Assembly (NCBI GenBank): GCA_016286555.1
Contig: JAEETA010000011.1
Span: 1 to 64,000 of the forward strand
DNA from: Lachnospiraceae bacterium
GTDB lineage: Bacteria; Bacillota; Clostridia; Lachnospirales; Lachnospiraceae
DNA length: 64,000 bases
Direction of reading: 5' to 3'
Position numbers and translations under genes: made by a program. The number at the start of each line of letters is the position of its first letter. The stretch's first letter is position 1. A model generated the notes under the pieces. The model ran no database searches and was not told the origin of the DNA. It saw only the letters and a program-made list of their open reading frames with translations. Shown here piece by piece: positions 35,316-45,412 of this stretch.

Positions 35316-36981
35316 GGGATTGGGAGAGTTTTTCGGCTCGCAAAACAAGGCTTTCCGGGAACTCACACTGCCGCAGGAGCAATATGGCGTTTTTGGTGGT
35401 GGCAGGGCCGGGAAGCAGCTCGTAGGAGAAGGAAATATCCTTTCCTTCCAGCTTTTCCTCGAAGTGGTAATTCTCCATGGAATCCTTCAGGTATTCCGTC
35501 AGTTCCCGATCATGGGTGGCTGCAAATACCAGGATCCGGCGCTGTGCCATCTCCCGCAGGATCTCGGTGGAAGCGGCGATGCGCTCCGCCGTATTGGTTC
35601 CCCGGAGTACTTCATCCACAAAGCAAAGGACGGGACGCCCCTCGCTTTCCGAAGCATCCAGGATCCGCTTGATGGCCTTGATCTCCACCATGAAGTAGCT
35701 GTCGCCCCCTGCCAGATCGTCGGTCAGGGCAATGGAGGAATAGATCCGGAAAAATGGTGCTTCGTAACGGGTTGCCAGGGCGGTATGAATGGTCTGAGCA
35801 AGTACTGCATTCAAAGCCACCATCCGCAGGAAGGTGGACTTTCCGCTGGCATTGGAGCCGGTGATGAGGATTCCTTTGTTCGTGGTGATGCTTCCCCTTA
35901 CCGGATGCTTTAACAGATAATGATATCCTCCCTCCAGGCGGATCTCCGGATGGTCAGAATCCGAAAATTCGGGCTTGCACCAGCCGTTACGAAGAGAAGC
36001 ACGAAATGCCGCAACGGCAACGCCCGCATCCAGTCTTCCCACGGTGTGCAGCAGGTTCAGAAGCAGTTCCTTTTTTCCGGAAAACAGGATCATCACCTTT
36101 CGATAGGCGATGAGATCCAGGTGGAATAAGAGGTTCAGATACGAGATCAGTACCTCAACAGGACCGGAGCCGGAGCCCAGCATCTGCCCTCCTTCGGAGC
36201 TCTTCAGCACAAAAGACCCCGCACCGTCGGCGGATTTTAAGGTTTCATACCCGTTTTTCAAGATCTCCTGCTCTGGAGAGATCTGTGTAAAGGACAGATC
36301 CGAGATTTCCTTACAGCTTCGGATCAGTCGCACCAGATAGGAAAGCCCCGTCAGATAAGGCAGGACCTTAGCCTTCCCGGAAAAATAGGTGAAGACCTGA
36401 TATGCGATGAGGGCCAGCATCAGCCCAACACCCAAAGGCGCCTGAAAGAAACAGATCACGAGAAATACAGGGTACAGTACCAGAGGGATGATCTCCTTAA
36501 CGGCGGATGTCTTCTCTCCTCCCGTAATGTACTCCAGATAATCGCCCAGAGAATACTCCCCGGGGAATCCCAGATCTTTCAAAAGGAGCATCAGCTCCGT
36601 GCGCTCTGTGGGGCGTTTTGCAAAGGCAGTGGCAAGGAACTCTTCCTCTTCCAGTTCTGCTACGGAAAACCCGGTCTCATGCAGCGCATAGTAGAGGTAT
36701 TCCTCTCCTGCAGCACAGCAGCAGGTATTGATCCGCTCATAGACCCGGTCCATGTCCAGGTCTTTCCAGGTGATCTCATCCAGAGGCTGTTTCAGGGTAT
36801 GTCTGCCCAGAGCGTCCTCCAGGGATTTTTTTCTCTTCGCGGAAAAGACCTCCGAGCTTCCTTCTTCGCCGAAGGATGCCAGGAGGCTCTGCCGCAACTT
36901 ATCTCTTTTGGCCCGCTGGGCCCCCTGAAACCTTACGGTCAGGAGTCCCAGCAGGATCACTATACATAAAACAGTTTTCAT
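35302..36981 (-). CDS. Membrane-associated MutS-family ATPase
   Basis: MutS C-terminal ATPase motifs LITGSNASGKSTFLRMVALNAVLAQ, VLCFVDEVLRGTNTAERIAAS, AATHDREL; N-terminal hydrophobic helix and internal TM pair. Confidence 0.88.
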   Translation of the reverse strand: MKTVLCIVILLGLLTVRFQGAQRAKRDKLRQSLLASFGEEGSSEVFSAKRKKSLEDALGRHTLKQPLDEITWKDLDMDRVYERINTCCCAAGEEYLYYALHETGFSVAELEEEEFLATAFAKRPTERTELMLLLKDLGFPGEYSLGDYLEYITGGEKTSAVKEIIPLVLYPVFLVICFFQAPLGVGLMLALIAYQVFTYFSGKAKVLPYLTGLSYLVRLIRSCKEISDLSFTQISPEQEILKNGYETLKSADGAGSFVLKSSEGGQMLGSGSGPVEVLISYLNLLFHLDLIAYRKVMILFSGKKELLLNLLHTVGRLDAGVAVAAFRASLRNGWCKPEFSDSDHPEIRLEGGYHYLLKHPVRGSITTNKGILITGSNASGKSTFLRMVALNAVLAQTIHTALATRYEAPFFRIYSSIALTDDLAGGDSYFMVEIKAIKRILDASESEGRPVLCFVDEVLRGTNTAERIAASTEILREMAQRRILVFAATHDRELTEYLKDSMENYHFEEKLEGKDISFSYELLPGPATTKNAILLLRQCEFPESLVLRAEKLSQSLEET

Positions 36982-36984
36982 GAA

Positions 36985-38328
36985 TTAAAGGAAAATATAC
37001 TTCAAAACAAAGAGCACTGCCAGAATGTACATCAACGGAGCGACCTTCTTGCCCTTGCCTGCGCAGAGGTTCAGGATCACGTAAGAGATAACGCCTACAG
37101 CGATGCCGTCGGAAATGCTGTACAGGATGGGCATGGTCAGCATTGCCAGGAATGCGGGGATTGCTTCGCAACCGTCCTCAAAGTTGATGTCCTTCACTGC
37201 GGTAACCATCAGGAAGCCCACGAAGATCAGAGCGGGTGCGGTTGCGAAGGAAGGGATGGCAATGAAGAGAGGAGCCAGCACGATGGAGACCAGGAACAGA
37301 AGTCCGGTGACCACGGATGCCAGACCGGTGCGTCCGCCTTCGGAAACGCCGGAGGAGCTCTCTACGAAAGTGGTGGTGGTAGAGGTACCGAGGATAGCGC
37401 CTGCGCTGGTAGCGACGGCGTCAGCCAGCAGTGCCTGCTTGATGCGGGGAAGCTTGCCTTCGCTGTCCAGCATCTTTGCCTTGTCTGCACATCCGATGAG
37501 GGTGCCCAGAGTATCAAAGACGTCAACGAACAGGAAGGAAAGCATGATCACGATGAAGTCCAGAACCTTTACATTTGCAAAAGCATCTGCGCTGAAGCAT
37601 GCACCGAAGGTCTCTCCGATGGCACCGATCTGGATGCCGGTCCAGGAAGGAAGCACGCTGGGGCCGGTGTAGAGGCCGGTGAGCTGAGCGATGATGCCCA
37701 GGATCCAGGTAGCAACGATGCCGATGAGGATGGCACCCTTCACTCTCTTGGTGTAAAGAACAGCGATGATCATCACACCGATGAGTGCAAGCAGTGCAGC
37801 GATGCCGGTGTTTGCCATATCGGACTTGAAGCTGATCAGGGTCACCAGGGTAGCGTCGGAATTCACAACGATTCCGCCGTTCTGCAGTCCGATGAAGGCC
37901 ACGAACAGACCGATACCTACGGAAACGCCCTTCTTCAGCTGAAGAGGGATGGCATTGAAGATGGCCTCTCTGATGTTGGTCACGGACAGAACGATGAAGA
38001 CCAGACCTTCAACAAAAACGGCAAACAGAGCGAACTGCCAGGTGTAGCCCATGCCCAGGACAACGGTGTAAGCGAAGTACGCATTCAGGCCCAGTCCGGG
38101 AGCAAGTGCAAAGGGATAATTTGCCAGGAAGGCCATCAGGAAGGTTCCGATAAAGGAAGCCAAAGCGGTGGCGATCAGCACGGCGTTGGGATTCATTCCG
38201 GAAGCGGAAAGAATCGAGGGGTTGACGGCAAGAATGTACGCCATAGCCATAAAGGTGGTTAACCCGGCAATGACCTCAGTCTTGACGTCAGTTTTGTTTT
38301 CCTTCAAATGGAAAAACTGTTCTAACAT
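36985..38328 (-). CDS. NCS2 family purine permease (AzgA-like)
   Basis: ENKTDVKTEVIAGLTTFMAMAYILAVNPSILSASGMN, SSSGVSEGGRTGLASVVTGLLF. Confidence 0.94.
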   Translation of the reverse strand: MLEQFFHLKENKTDVKTEVIAGLTTFMAMAYILAVNPSILSASGMNPNAVLIATALASFIGTFLMAFLANYPFALAPGLGLNAYFAYTVVLGMGYTWQFALFAVFVEGLVFIVLSVTNIREAIFNAIPLQLKKGVSVGIGLFVAFIGLQNGGIVVNSDATLVTLISFKSDMANTGIAALLALIGVMIIAVLYTKRVKGAILIGIVATWILGIIAQLTGLYTGPSVLPSWTGIQIGAIGETFGACFSADAFANVKVLDFIVIMLSFLFVDVFDTLGTLIGCADKAKMLDSEGKLPRIKQALLADAVATSAGAILGTSTTTTFVESSSGVSEGGRTGLASVVTGLLFLVSIVLAPLFIAIPSFATAPALIFVGFLMVTAVKDINFEDGCEAIPAFLAMLTMPILYSISDGIAVGVISYVILNLCAGKGKKVAPLMYILAVLFVLKYIFL

Positions 38329-38383
38329 CTTTTAACTCCTCCTTGCGGATTTTTATTCGCCCGTAAGCCCGGCGTCGGCTATA

Positions 38384-39691
38384 TCAAAGCGAAGCGAAGA
38401 TACGCTTTGCTCTGACTTCACATTTTTGAATGATGGAGTCTGCGGATTCTCCGATGAAATACTCTCCGTCCTTGTAAAGGATCCTTCCGCCGATCATGGT
38501 CAGGCGCACATTCTCCCTGCTCCCGGAATAGACCAGATTCTTGGGGATGTGGTGTTCAGGCAGCATGTTGGGCGCCTTCAGATCCACCAGGATCAGGTCT
38601 GCCAGTTTGCCCTGGCTCAGACAGTCTGCGGATTCCAGGCCCATGGCCTTCGCATTTCCCGCAACGGCCATGGAAAGGATCCGGTCTGCGGGGATGCAGG
38701 CAGCGTCCTCTTCCCTGAGCTTAGCCAGAACGGCAGTCAGGTAGATTTCCCGCCACATGTCCAGACAATTGTTGCTGGCGGCGCCGTCGGTACCAATGCC
38801 CACATTGATGCCGGCATCCAGGAACGCTTTGATGGGAGCAATGCCGCTGGCCAGCTTGCAGTTGGAAGCCGGATTGGTGATGACGGAAACGCCCCGTTCC
38901 TTCAGGATTCGGATATCATCCTCGTCCACGTGCACGCAGTGGTAACCGCCTCCGCCGTAGTCGAACATACCGATGCTGTCCAGGTAAGCCACGGGGGACA
39001 TGCCGGTGGTCTCAATACACTGCTCCACCTCTTTCTTCGTCTCGGAAAGGTGGGTGAAAACAGGTGCCTTCATGGCTTTGGCAGCTTCTGCCAACGCTTT
39101 CAGCTTTTCTGCTGAGGTAGTATATTCCGCATGGAATCCCAGGCGGTAACCAATGAGGGGGTTGATATGATTTAAGGTTTCAAACTCCCTTAAGGTCTGT
39201 TCCTGGGACGATGTAAAGTCGTTGAGCCCACTGGTCAATACGCAGCGGAAGCCTGAATCCATGCAGGCCTGGGCTACCACCGGCGGATTGATATACATAT
39301 CGAAGATGGAAGTGGTACCGCCGGAAAGATATTCCAGAATGGCCAGTCTGGCAAAATCATAAATATCATCCGGCGTCAGCTTTTCTTCGTTGGGGAACAC
39401 ATCCTCGTTTAACCAGTCCTGCAGCGGTTTGTCATCCGCCAAAGAACGCAGGAAGGTCATGGGAGAATGGGTATGACCGTTTTTCAGGCCCGGCATCAGA
39501 AGGTCATTGCCGCAATCGATCTCCAGGTCCCAATGGAGGTTCGGCAGGAAGTGTTCGGCATAAAGCTTCTGCAGAAGGGTATCCTCTGCCACCTGAGCAA
39601 TCCGGTCGTCCTTGATCCAGACTTCGCCGTGGAAGATCTCTCTTCCGGGCTCCATGGTATAGACGCGAGCATTGTAAAAACGGATATTCAT
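38384..39691 (-). CDS. Amidohydrolase (MTA/SAH deaminase/guanine deaminase-like)
   Basis: DLLMPGLKNGHTHSPM, FHAEYTTS, HCVHVDEDDI, VGIGTDGAASNNCLDM. Confidence 0.9.
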   Translation of the reverse strand: MNIRFYNARVYTMEPGREIFHGEVWIKDDRIAQVAEDTLLQKLYAEHFLPNLHWDLEIDCGNDLLMPGLKNGHTHSPMTFLRSLADDKPLQDWLNEDVFPNEEKLTPDDIYDFARLAILEYLSGGTTSIFDMYINPPVVAQACMDSGFRCVLTSGLNDFTSSQEQTLREFETLNHINPLIGYRLGFHAEYTTSAEKLKALAEAAKAMKAPVFTHLSETKKEVEQCIETTGMSPVAYLDSIGMFDYGGGGYHCVHVDEDDIRILKERGVSVITNPASNCKLASGIAPIKAFLDAGINVGIGTDGAASNNCLDMWREIYLTAVLAKLREEDAACIPADRILSMAVAGNAKAMGLESADCLSQGKLADLILVDLKAPNMLPEHHIPKNLVYSGSRENVRLTMIGGRILYKDGEYFIGESADSIIQKCEVRAKRIFASL

Positions 39692-39714
39692 ACCGATACC
39701 TCCATCACTTTTTT

Positions 39715-40149
39715 TCAGCTCTCGGCAGACTTCATGGAATCTGCGGAAAAGCTGTGGGCCAAAAGTTCGGAAAGCGGGAATTCCTGATAATCTGCTTCGG
39801 AAAGGGCCACGATGACAGGCATATCGGCGCTGCCAAATTCCGACATCACCTGCCTGCAGATGCCGCAGGGCCAGGCGTAATCGCTGGGATCCTCTCCTAC
39901 AGGTGCTCCGCAGACCGCCACAGCGGAAAGTTTCCGGTGTCCTTCACTCACAGCCTTGAAAATGGCGGTGCGCTCCGCACAATTGGTGGCGCCGTAGGAG
40001 GAATTCTCGATGTTGCATCCTCCGTAGACAGTGCCGTCTTCCGTCAGCACCGCTGCGCCCACAGCATAGTGGGAATAGGGGACATAGGAATACTCCCGCA
40101 TGGAAAGGGCCTTGCGGATAAGTTCCGCTCTCTGATCATCCGTGATCAT
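39715..40149 (-). CDS. cdd: Cytidine deaminase
   Basis: YSHYAVGAAVLTEDGTVYGGCNIENSSYGATNCAERTAIFKA, PCGICRQVMSEF. Confidence 0.97.
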   Translation of the reverse strand: MITDDQRAELIRKALSMREYSYVPYSHYAVGAAVLTEDGTVYGGCNIENSSYGATNCAERTAIFKAVSEGHRKLSAVAVCGAPVGEDPSDYAWPCGICRQVMSEFGSADMPVIVALSEADYQEFPLSELLAHSFSADSMKSAES

Positions 40150-40988
40150 GCAAGTACCTCCTCACCGAAAGCCTTGATGGATGCGTTCAGCAGTCTGGTA
40201 AAGCGAGGCGCCGCTTCATCGGCAGCTTCCTGGACTTCCTTGTGATTCAGCTCTCCTGCGCTCAATCCTGCAGCCAGATTGCTGATGCAGGAAATGCCGC
40301 AGATCTCCAGCCCGGCATGTCTTGCAGCAATGGCTTCCACCACGGTGCTCATACCTACTGCGTCTACGCCGAGGGAACGAAGTGCCTTGATCTCGGCGGG
40401 GGATTCATAGCTGGGTCCCGTGAGCTGAGCGTAAACACCGGAGAACAACGGAACATCCGATGCTTTTGCTTCCCGTTCGATGATGGCTGACAGGCGCTTG
40501 GAATACACCTCGCTCATGTCGGGGAAGCGGGTGCCGATCTCCTCGGGATTGGGTCCGATGAGGGGATTGGGCACAAAGAATGAAATGTGATCCCGGAGCA
40601 TCATCAGGCTTCCGGGTTTAAAATCGGGATTCAGGCCGCCTGCCGCATTGGTCAGGAACAGGATCTTCGCTCCCAGCATCTTCATGAGACGCACGGGAAG
40701 CACCACATCCGTCATGGAATAGCCTTCGTAGTAATGAACACGGCCTTTCATGCATACCAGCTTCACACCTCCCAGAGTGCCGAAGATGAATTTGCCACTG
40801 TGGCCGGGAACGGTGGAAACAGGGAATCCGGGGATCTTGTCATAAGAAAGCTCTGCAGCCACTTCGATCTGATCGGCATAGTCGCCGAGACCGGAACCCA
40901 GGATCAGAGCCACCTGAGGCTCAAAATCCACCTGCTCTTTCACTGCCTGCACGCATGCTTTCAGTTTGGTCGTAATCTCTTCTGCCAT
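40146..40988 (-). CDS. Purine-nucleoside phosphorylase
   Basis: ILGSGLGDYADQIE, VHYYEGYSMTDVVLPVRLMKMLGAKILFLTNAAGGLN, GPSYESPAEIKALRSLGVDAVGMSTV. Confidence 0.96.
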   Translation of the reverse strand: MAEEITTKLKACVQAVKEQVDFEPQVALILGSGLGDYADQIEVAAELSYDKIPGFPVSTVPGHSGKFIFGTLGGVKLVCMKGRVHYYEGYSMTDVVLPVRLMKMLGAKILFLTNAAGGLNPDFKPGSLMMLRDHISFFVPNPLIGPNPEEIGTRFPDMSEVYSKRLSAIIEREAKASDVPLFSGVYAQLTGPSYESPAEIKALRSLGVDAVGMSTVVEAIAARHAGLEICGISCISNLAAGLSAGELNHKEVQEAADEAAPRFTRLLNASIKAFGEEVLA

Positions 40989-41012
40989 GGATCTCCTTTC
41001 CGAAGGATCCGC

Positions 41013-42233
41013 TTAGAAAGCCACCTTCTTAAAGCTCTTCTTACCGCGCTTTACCAGGATGCCGTCCTTCAGATCTTCCTTGGTGTAGCTGGTCTTGATA
41101 TCCGTCACCTTCTCATTTTCTACGGTGACGCCGCCCTGCTCAACGGCTCTGCGGGCTTCACTTCTGGAAGCGGTCAGTCCGCTGGCGGTGAGGATCTGCA
41201 GGATATCGATGACTCCGTCTCTGAAGTCTTCTTCTTTCAGGTTGAACACGGGAACATCTCCCTCGCCGGCACCACCTGCGAAGAGTGCCTGTGCACCTGC
41301 TTTCGCCTTATCTGCTTCCTCAGTACCGTGCACCATGCTGGTGAGTTCGTAAGCAAGGATCTCCTTAGCCTCGTTCAGCTTGGATCCTTCCCAATTGTTC
41401 ATCTCACGGATCTGCTCCATGGGAAGGAAGGTCAGCATACGGATGCACTTCAGAACGTCAGCGTCACCCACATTTCTCCAGTACTGGTAGAAATCGAAGG
41501 GGCTGGTCTTATTGGGATCAAGCCAGACTGCATTTCCTGCGGTCTTACCCATCTTCTTGCCTTGGGAATCAGTCAGCAGGGTAATGGTCATGCAGTGTGC
41601 ATCCTTGCCCAGCTTCTTACGGATCAGCTCGGTACCGCCCAGCATGTTGCTCCACTGATCGTCTCCGCCGAACTCCATATTACAGCCGTACTTCTGGAAC
41701 ATGTAGTAGAAGTCGTAGGACTGCATGATCATGTAGTTGAACTCCAGGAAGCTGAGTCCCTTCTCCATACGCTGCTTGTAGCACTCTGCCCGAAGCATGT
41801 TGTTAACGGAGAAGCATGCGCCTACTTCCCTTAAGAGGTCAACATAGTTCAGCTCCAGCAGCCAGTCGGCATTGTTGACCATCATGGCCTTGCCTTCGCC
41901 GAACTCGATGAAACGCTCCATCTGCCGCTTGAAGCATTCCGCATTGTGATCAATGTCTTCTCTGGTGAGCATCTTTCTCATGTCGGTGCGTCCTGTGGGA
42001 TCACCGATCATGGTGGTACCGCCGCCGATGAGGGCGATGGGCTTGTTGCCTGCCATCTGCAGTCTCTTCATGAGGGTCAGTGCCATGAAATGGCCTGCAG
42101 TAAGGCTGTCTGCGGTACAGTCAAAACCGATGTAAAAGGTTGCCTTTCCGTTGTTGATCATGTCACGGATCAGGTCCGCATCGGTGAGCTGAGCCAGGAG
42201 TCCGCGCTCCTGTAATTCTTCAAAAATCTGCAT
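41013..42233 (-). CDS. tyrS: Tyrosyl-tRNA synthetase
   Basis: YIGFDCTADSLTAGHFM, EFNYMIMQSYDFYYMF, GGDDQWSNMLGGTELI, KMGKTAGN; C-terminal S4. Confidence 0.97.
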   Translation of the reverse strand: MQIFEELQERGLLAQLTDADLIRDMINNGKATFYIGFDCTADSLTAGHFMALTLMKRLQMAGNKPIALIGGGTTMIGDPTGRTDMRKMLTREDIDHNAECFKRQMERFIEFGEGKAMMVNNADWLLELNYVDLLREVGACFSVNNMLRAECYKQRMEKGLSFLEFNYMIMQSYDFYYMFQKYGCNMEFGGDDQWSNMLGGTELIRKKLGKDAHCMTITLLTDSQGKKMGKTAGNAVWLDPNKTSPFDFYQYWRNVGDADVLKCIRMLTFLPMEQIREMNNWEGSKLNEAKEILAYELTSMVHGTEEADKAKAGAQALFAGGAGEGDVPVFNLKEEDFRDGVIDILQILTASGLTASRSEARRAVEQGGVTVENEKVTDIKTSYTKEDLKDGILVKRGKKSFKKVAF

Positions 42234-42350
42234 TTCTTTATCCTTCTTTCGTATTGATCTCGTGTTTTGGGTTTTGTTCTCAGTTACGGTATCGTACACG
42301 AGTCCATACGGCGATCTTAATTGCCATAGTCTTACATCCTTACATTCATG

Positions 42351-43556
42351 TTATCTTCCGGGTGCCATCAGCTGGGTCATGGCTCTGTTCAGGCCGTCCA
42401 CCGTCAGTTTGTACATGGGGAACATCTCCTTCACTGCGGTCTCCGCCTCTCTCCAGGGTGCGTGTCCCGGAGCCATTTTGGGGTTTAGCCAAACCACCCG
42501 TTTATAATGTCGTTTTACCAGTTTCAACCATTCGTAACCGCTTAATCCTCCGTTGGAGCCGCGGTAATTGCCGGTGTCGGAATAAAGTTCCTCGGGTGCC
42601 ATGGCAGCGTCACCGATGATCAGCACCTTATAATCACTGTCCAGGTTCCGAAACATCCATTCCGTCTCCACCCAGTCGCCGTTCTCGCATTCCGGGGTCT
42701 TATAGACATGGTCGTAAATGCAATTGTGGAAATAATAGCATTTTACGTCCTTGTAATGGTTGGATTTGTTTACGGCCTGGAACAGATCGTTCAGCAGTGC
42801 CGAATAAGGGATCATGGTGCCGCCGCTGTCCATGAGCAGCAGGAGCTTCACTGAGTTCTTCCTGGGCTTTCTCATCTGGATCTGCAGATAGCCGCCGTTC
42901 TGGCAGGTCTTATCTACGGTCCTGTCGATGTCCAGCTCCGATTCCGGAATGTCCAGTCTGGAAGAAAACTGACGGAGTCTGCGGAATGCCAGCTGGAACT
43001 GGCGGTTCGTCATGACTCTGTCGTCCCGGAAGTCACGATACTTTCTGACACCGATGACAGAAAATGCGGACTGGTAACCGGTCTGGCCGCCAACACGGAC
43101 ACCACCCACATTACCGCCCATATTTCCGAAGGAAGTCTTTCCCATGGTGCCTATCCAGAAACTTCCGCCGTTGTGCTCGGAATCCTGATCCTTCAGACGC
43201 TGCCGGAATTTCTCCTCCACGTCCTCTTTATCGATCATGATATCCTCGGTCTGGTTCAGATGGTGTCTGGCCTCTTCGTGAGCCAGCTCCATCATATCGG
43301 ATTTGTCCAGCCAGCGGAGCATCTGCGCTCCCACTTCAGTCTCGTGCTGAACTGCTTTGAAGGTCTCTTCAAAGGCAGCGTCGTACTTATCATAATCCGT
43401 TTCGGATTTGATCAGGATCATGCGGGCAACATAATAGAACCGGGTGAGGGATCCGCCGCAGAGGCCGCTGTCCAGAGCTTTCTGCAGGTCCAGCCACTCG
43501 CCCAGACTGACATTTACGCCGTTTTTCTTTAAAGAATCAAAGAATTTGATAAACAT
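42351..43556 (-). CDS. VWA-domain protein (CoxE-like)
   Basis: KLLLLMDSGGTMIPYSALLNDLFQAV, KVLIIGDAAMAPEEL; partner of the adjacent MoxR ATPase. Confidence 0.85.
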   Translation of the reverse strand: MFIKFFDSLKKNGVNVSLGEWLDLQKALDSGLCGGSLTRFYYVARMILIKSETDYDKYDAAFEETFKAVQHETEVGAQMLRWLDKSDMMELAHEEARHHLNQTEDIMIDKEDVEEKFRQRLKDQDSEHNGGSFWIGTMGKTSFGNMGGNVGGVRVGGQTGYQSAFSVIGVRKYRDFRDDRVMTNRQFQLAFRRLRQFSSRLDIPESELDIDRTVDKTCQNGGYLQIQMRKPRKNSVKLLLLMDSGGTMIPYSALLNDLFQAVNKSNHYKDVKCYYFHNCIYDHVYKTPECENGDWVETEWMFRNLDSDYKVLIIGDAAMAPEELYSDTGNYRGSNGGLSGYEWLKLVKRHYKRVVWLNPKMAPGHAPWREAETAVKEMFPMYKLTVDGLNRAMTQLMAPGR

Positions 43557-44371
43557 CAGTGGATTCCGCCGTGTCTGATAATCTCCAGGTCTTCGTCCTT
43601 CTTGATCACAACCCCTACGAAAGGAAGCTCGGCGCGGATACGGTCTGCGCTGATGCCCCCGATCTGCAGGGCATTTACCCAGTCAATGAGTTCGGAAGTG
43701 CTGGGCTTTTTCCGGATGTCCCGGATCTCACGGATGGCATAGAACACATCCATGGCTTCTTTCAGAAGGTTCGCTTCCACATCGGGATAATGGACTCTCA
43801 CGATCTCTTCCATGAGCTCCGGTCCCGGGAAGTCGATATAATGGAAAATGCAACGGCGAAGGAAGGCATCGGGAAGCTCCTTCTCCGCATTGGAGGTGAT
43901 GATCACGATGGGGCGATGCTTTGCCTTTACGGTGCGATGGGTCTCGCCGATGTAGAACTCCATCCGGTCCAGCTCCCACAGCAGGTCGTTGGGGAACTCC
44001 AGGTCAGCCTTGTCGATCTCGTCGATCAGTAGCACCACCTGTTCCTCGCTGTCGAAGGCTTCTCCCAACTTGCCCAACTTGATGTATTTTGCGATATCGT
44101 CCACGCCGCTCTCGCCGAACTGGCCGTCATAGAGTCTCTGGATGGTATCGTAGATATAGAGACCATCCTGAGCCTTGGTGGTGGACTTGATGTTCCAGAC
44201 GATGAGGCGCATGCCAAGATTGTCTGCAACCGCCTGAGCCAGCTGAGTCTTACCGGTACCGGGCTCACCCTTGATCAGAAGGGGCTTCTCAAGCGCCATG
44301 GCAATGTTCACGCTGTCCAGCAGTTCGTTGCTCGCCACATAATCTTTGGTTCCTTGAAATTCGTTCGCCAT
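43556..44371 (-). CDS. MoxR-type AAA ATPase
   Basis: LIKGEPGTGKTQLAQAVA, VVLLIDEIDKADLEFPNDLLWELDRMEF, PIVIITSNAEKELPDAFLRRC. Confidence 0.94.
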   Translation of the reverse strand: MANEFQGTKDYVASNELLDSVNIAMALEKPLLIKGEPGTGKTQLAQAVADNLGMRLIVWNIKSTTKAQDGLYIYDTIQRLYDGQFGESGVDDIAKYIKLGKLGEAFDSEEQVVLLIDEIDKADLEFPNDLLWELDRMEFYIGETHRTVKAKHRPIVIITSNAEKELPDAFLRRCIFHYIDFPGPELMEEIVRVHYPDVEANLLKEAMDVFYAIREIRDIRKKPSTSELIDWVNALQIGGISADRIRAELPFVGVVIKKDEDLEIIRHGGIH

Positions 44372-44500
44372 TTTCCGCTCGCTTTCCAACTCGGTCAATG
44401 AAAAATCATTGCATTTCATTCATAAAAAATTGATAAACACACAAGGTTATGATACTCTATAAAGCAAACAAAATCAATCGAAAGGATGGTGAATTTCCCC

Positions 44501-45370
44501 ATGGCAAATGTCACCGCAAACAGCATTTTTACCAAAGAGAAAACCATCAGCTTCGAAGTCTTTCCACCGAAAAAAGACGACGATTTCGCTTCTGCCTTTT
44601 CCGTGCTGGACGAACTGGGAAAGCTTAATCCGGATTTTATCAGTGTCACCTACGGTGCCGGCGGATCCAGAGCGGGCAAGACCGTGGAGATCGCCGGATA
44701 TATTGAAAATACGCTGCAGATTCCTTCCATTGCCCATGTAACCTGTGTTGGCAGCACGAAGGAGTCCGTCTCTTCCGTTATCTCCTCCCTGAAAAATGCG
44801 GGTGTCACCCATATACTGGCGCTTCGCGGAGACCGCCCCAAAGACATGACGGATGAGGCCTTTCATGCCAGAGAGTTTGAGCACGCATCCGACCTCATTA
44901 CCTTTCTGAAGGAGGATCAGGAGCTTCATATCGCCGGTGCCTGCTATCCAGAGAAGCATTTTGACGCTTTCAGCTTTGAGACGGATCTGCGTTATCTGAA
45001 AGCAAAACAGGATCTGGGCGCCGAGTACTTCATCTCCCAGCTCTTCTTTGATAACGATTACTTCTACGATTTCAAGACCAGAGCCGAGAACAAAGGCATC
45101 ACCGTTCCCATCAGTGCCGGCATCATGCCCATCACCACACCGAAACAGATCGGCACCACCGTTACCCTCTCCGGTTCCAGTATTCCTAAGGCTTTTGCGG
45201 ATCTCATTGCAAAATACGGCGACAATGCCGATGATATGCGGAAGGCCGGTATCGATTACGCCATCCGCCAGATCAATGACCTGCTCAGCAACGGCATCTC
45301 CCACATCCACATCTACTCCATGAACAAGCCAAAAGTGACGGCTGAAATCATGGCAGGACTGGACATATAA
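44501..45370 (+). CDS. metF: Methylenetetrahydrofolate reductase
   Basis: SFEVFPPKKDDDF, DFISVTYGAGGS, THILALRGDRP. Start could also be 44486. Confidence 0.94.
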   Translation: MANVTANSIFTKEKTISFEVFPPKKDDDFASAFSVLDELGKLNPDFISVTYGAGGSRAGKTVEIAGYIENTLQIPSIAHVTCVGSTKESVSSVISSLKNAGVTHILALRGDRPKDMTDEAFHAREFEHASDLITFLKEDQELHIAGACYPEKHFDAFSFETDLRYLKAKQDLGAEYFISQLFFDNDYFYDFKTRAENKGITVPISAGIMPITTPKQIGTTVTLSGSSIPKAFADLIAKYGDNADDMRKAGIDYAIRQINDLLSNGISHIHIYSMNKPKVTAEIMAGLDI

Positions 45371-45375
45371 ACGTT

Positions 45376-45412
45376 AAAAAAGATCTCCGTTCTATGAACG
45401 GAGATCTTTTTT
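45376..45412. terminator. Bidirectional terminator between metF and gpsA
   Basis: AAAAAAGATCTCCGTTC-tat-GAACGGAGATCTTTTTT perfect 17-bp stem. Confidence 0.92.

Noticed and set aside
36985-40988. Purine riboswitch controlling the PNP-cdd-amidohydrolase-permease genes
   Set aside because: Intergenic gaps (0 to ~56 bp) are too small for an aptamer plus expression platform.
40587-41834. 415-aa plus-strand ORF
   Set aside because: Antisense shadow of purine-nucleoside phosphorylase and tyrS; no recognisable domain.
42280-42327. 15-codon leader ORF upstream of tyrS (MAIKIAVWTRVRYRN*)
   Set aside because: Weak SD and just one Tyr codon; too short to support without ribosome profiling or conservation.
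42234-42350. T-box riboswitch upstream of tyrS
   Set aside because: Only ~117 nt separate tyrS from the VWA gene, no specifier/antiterminator (TGGNACCGCG-like) motif seen.
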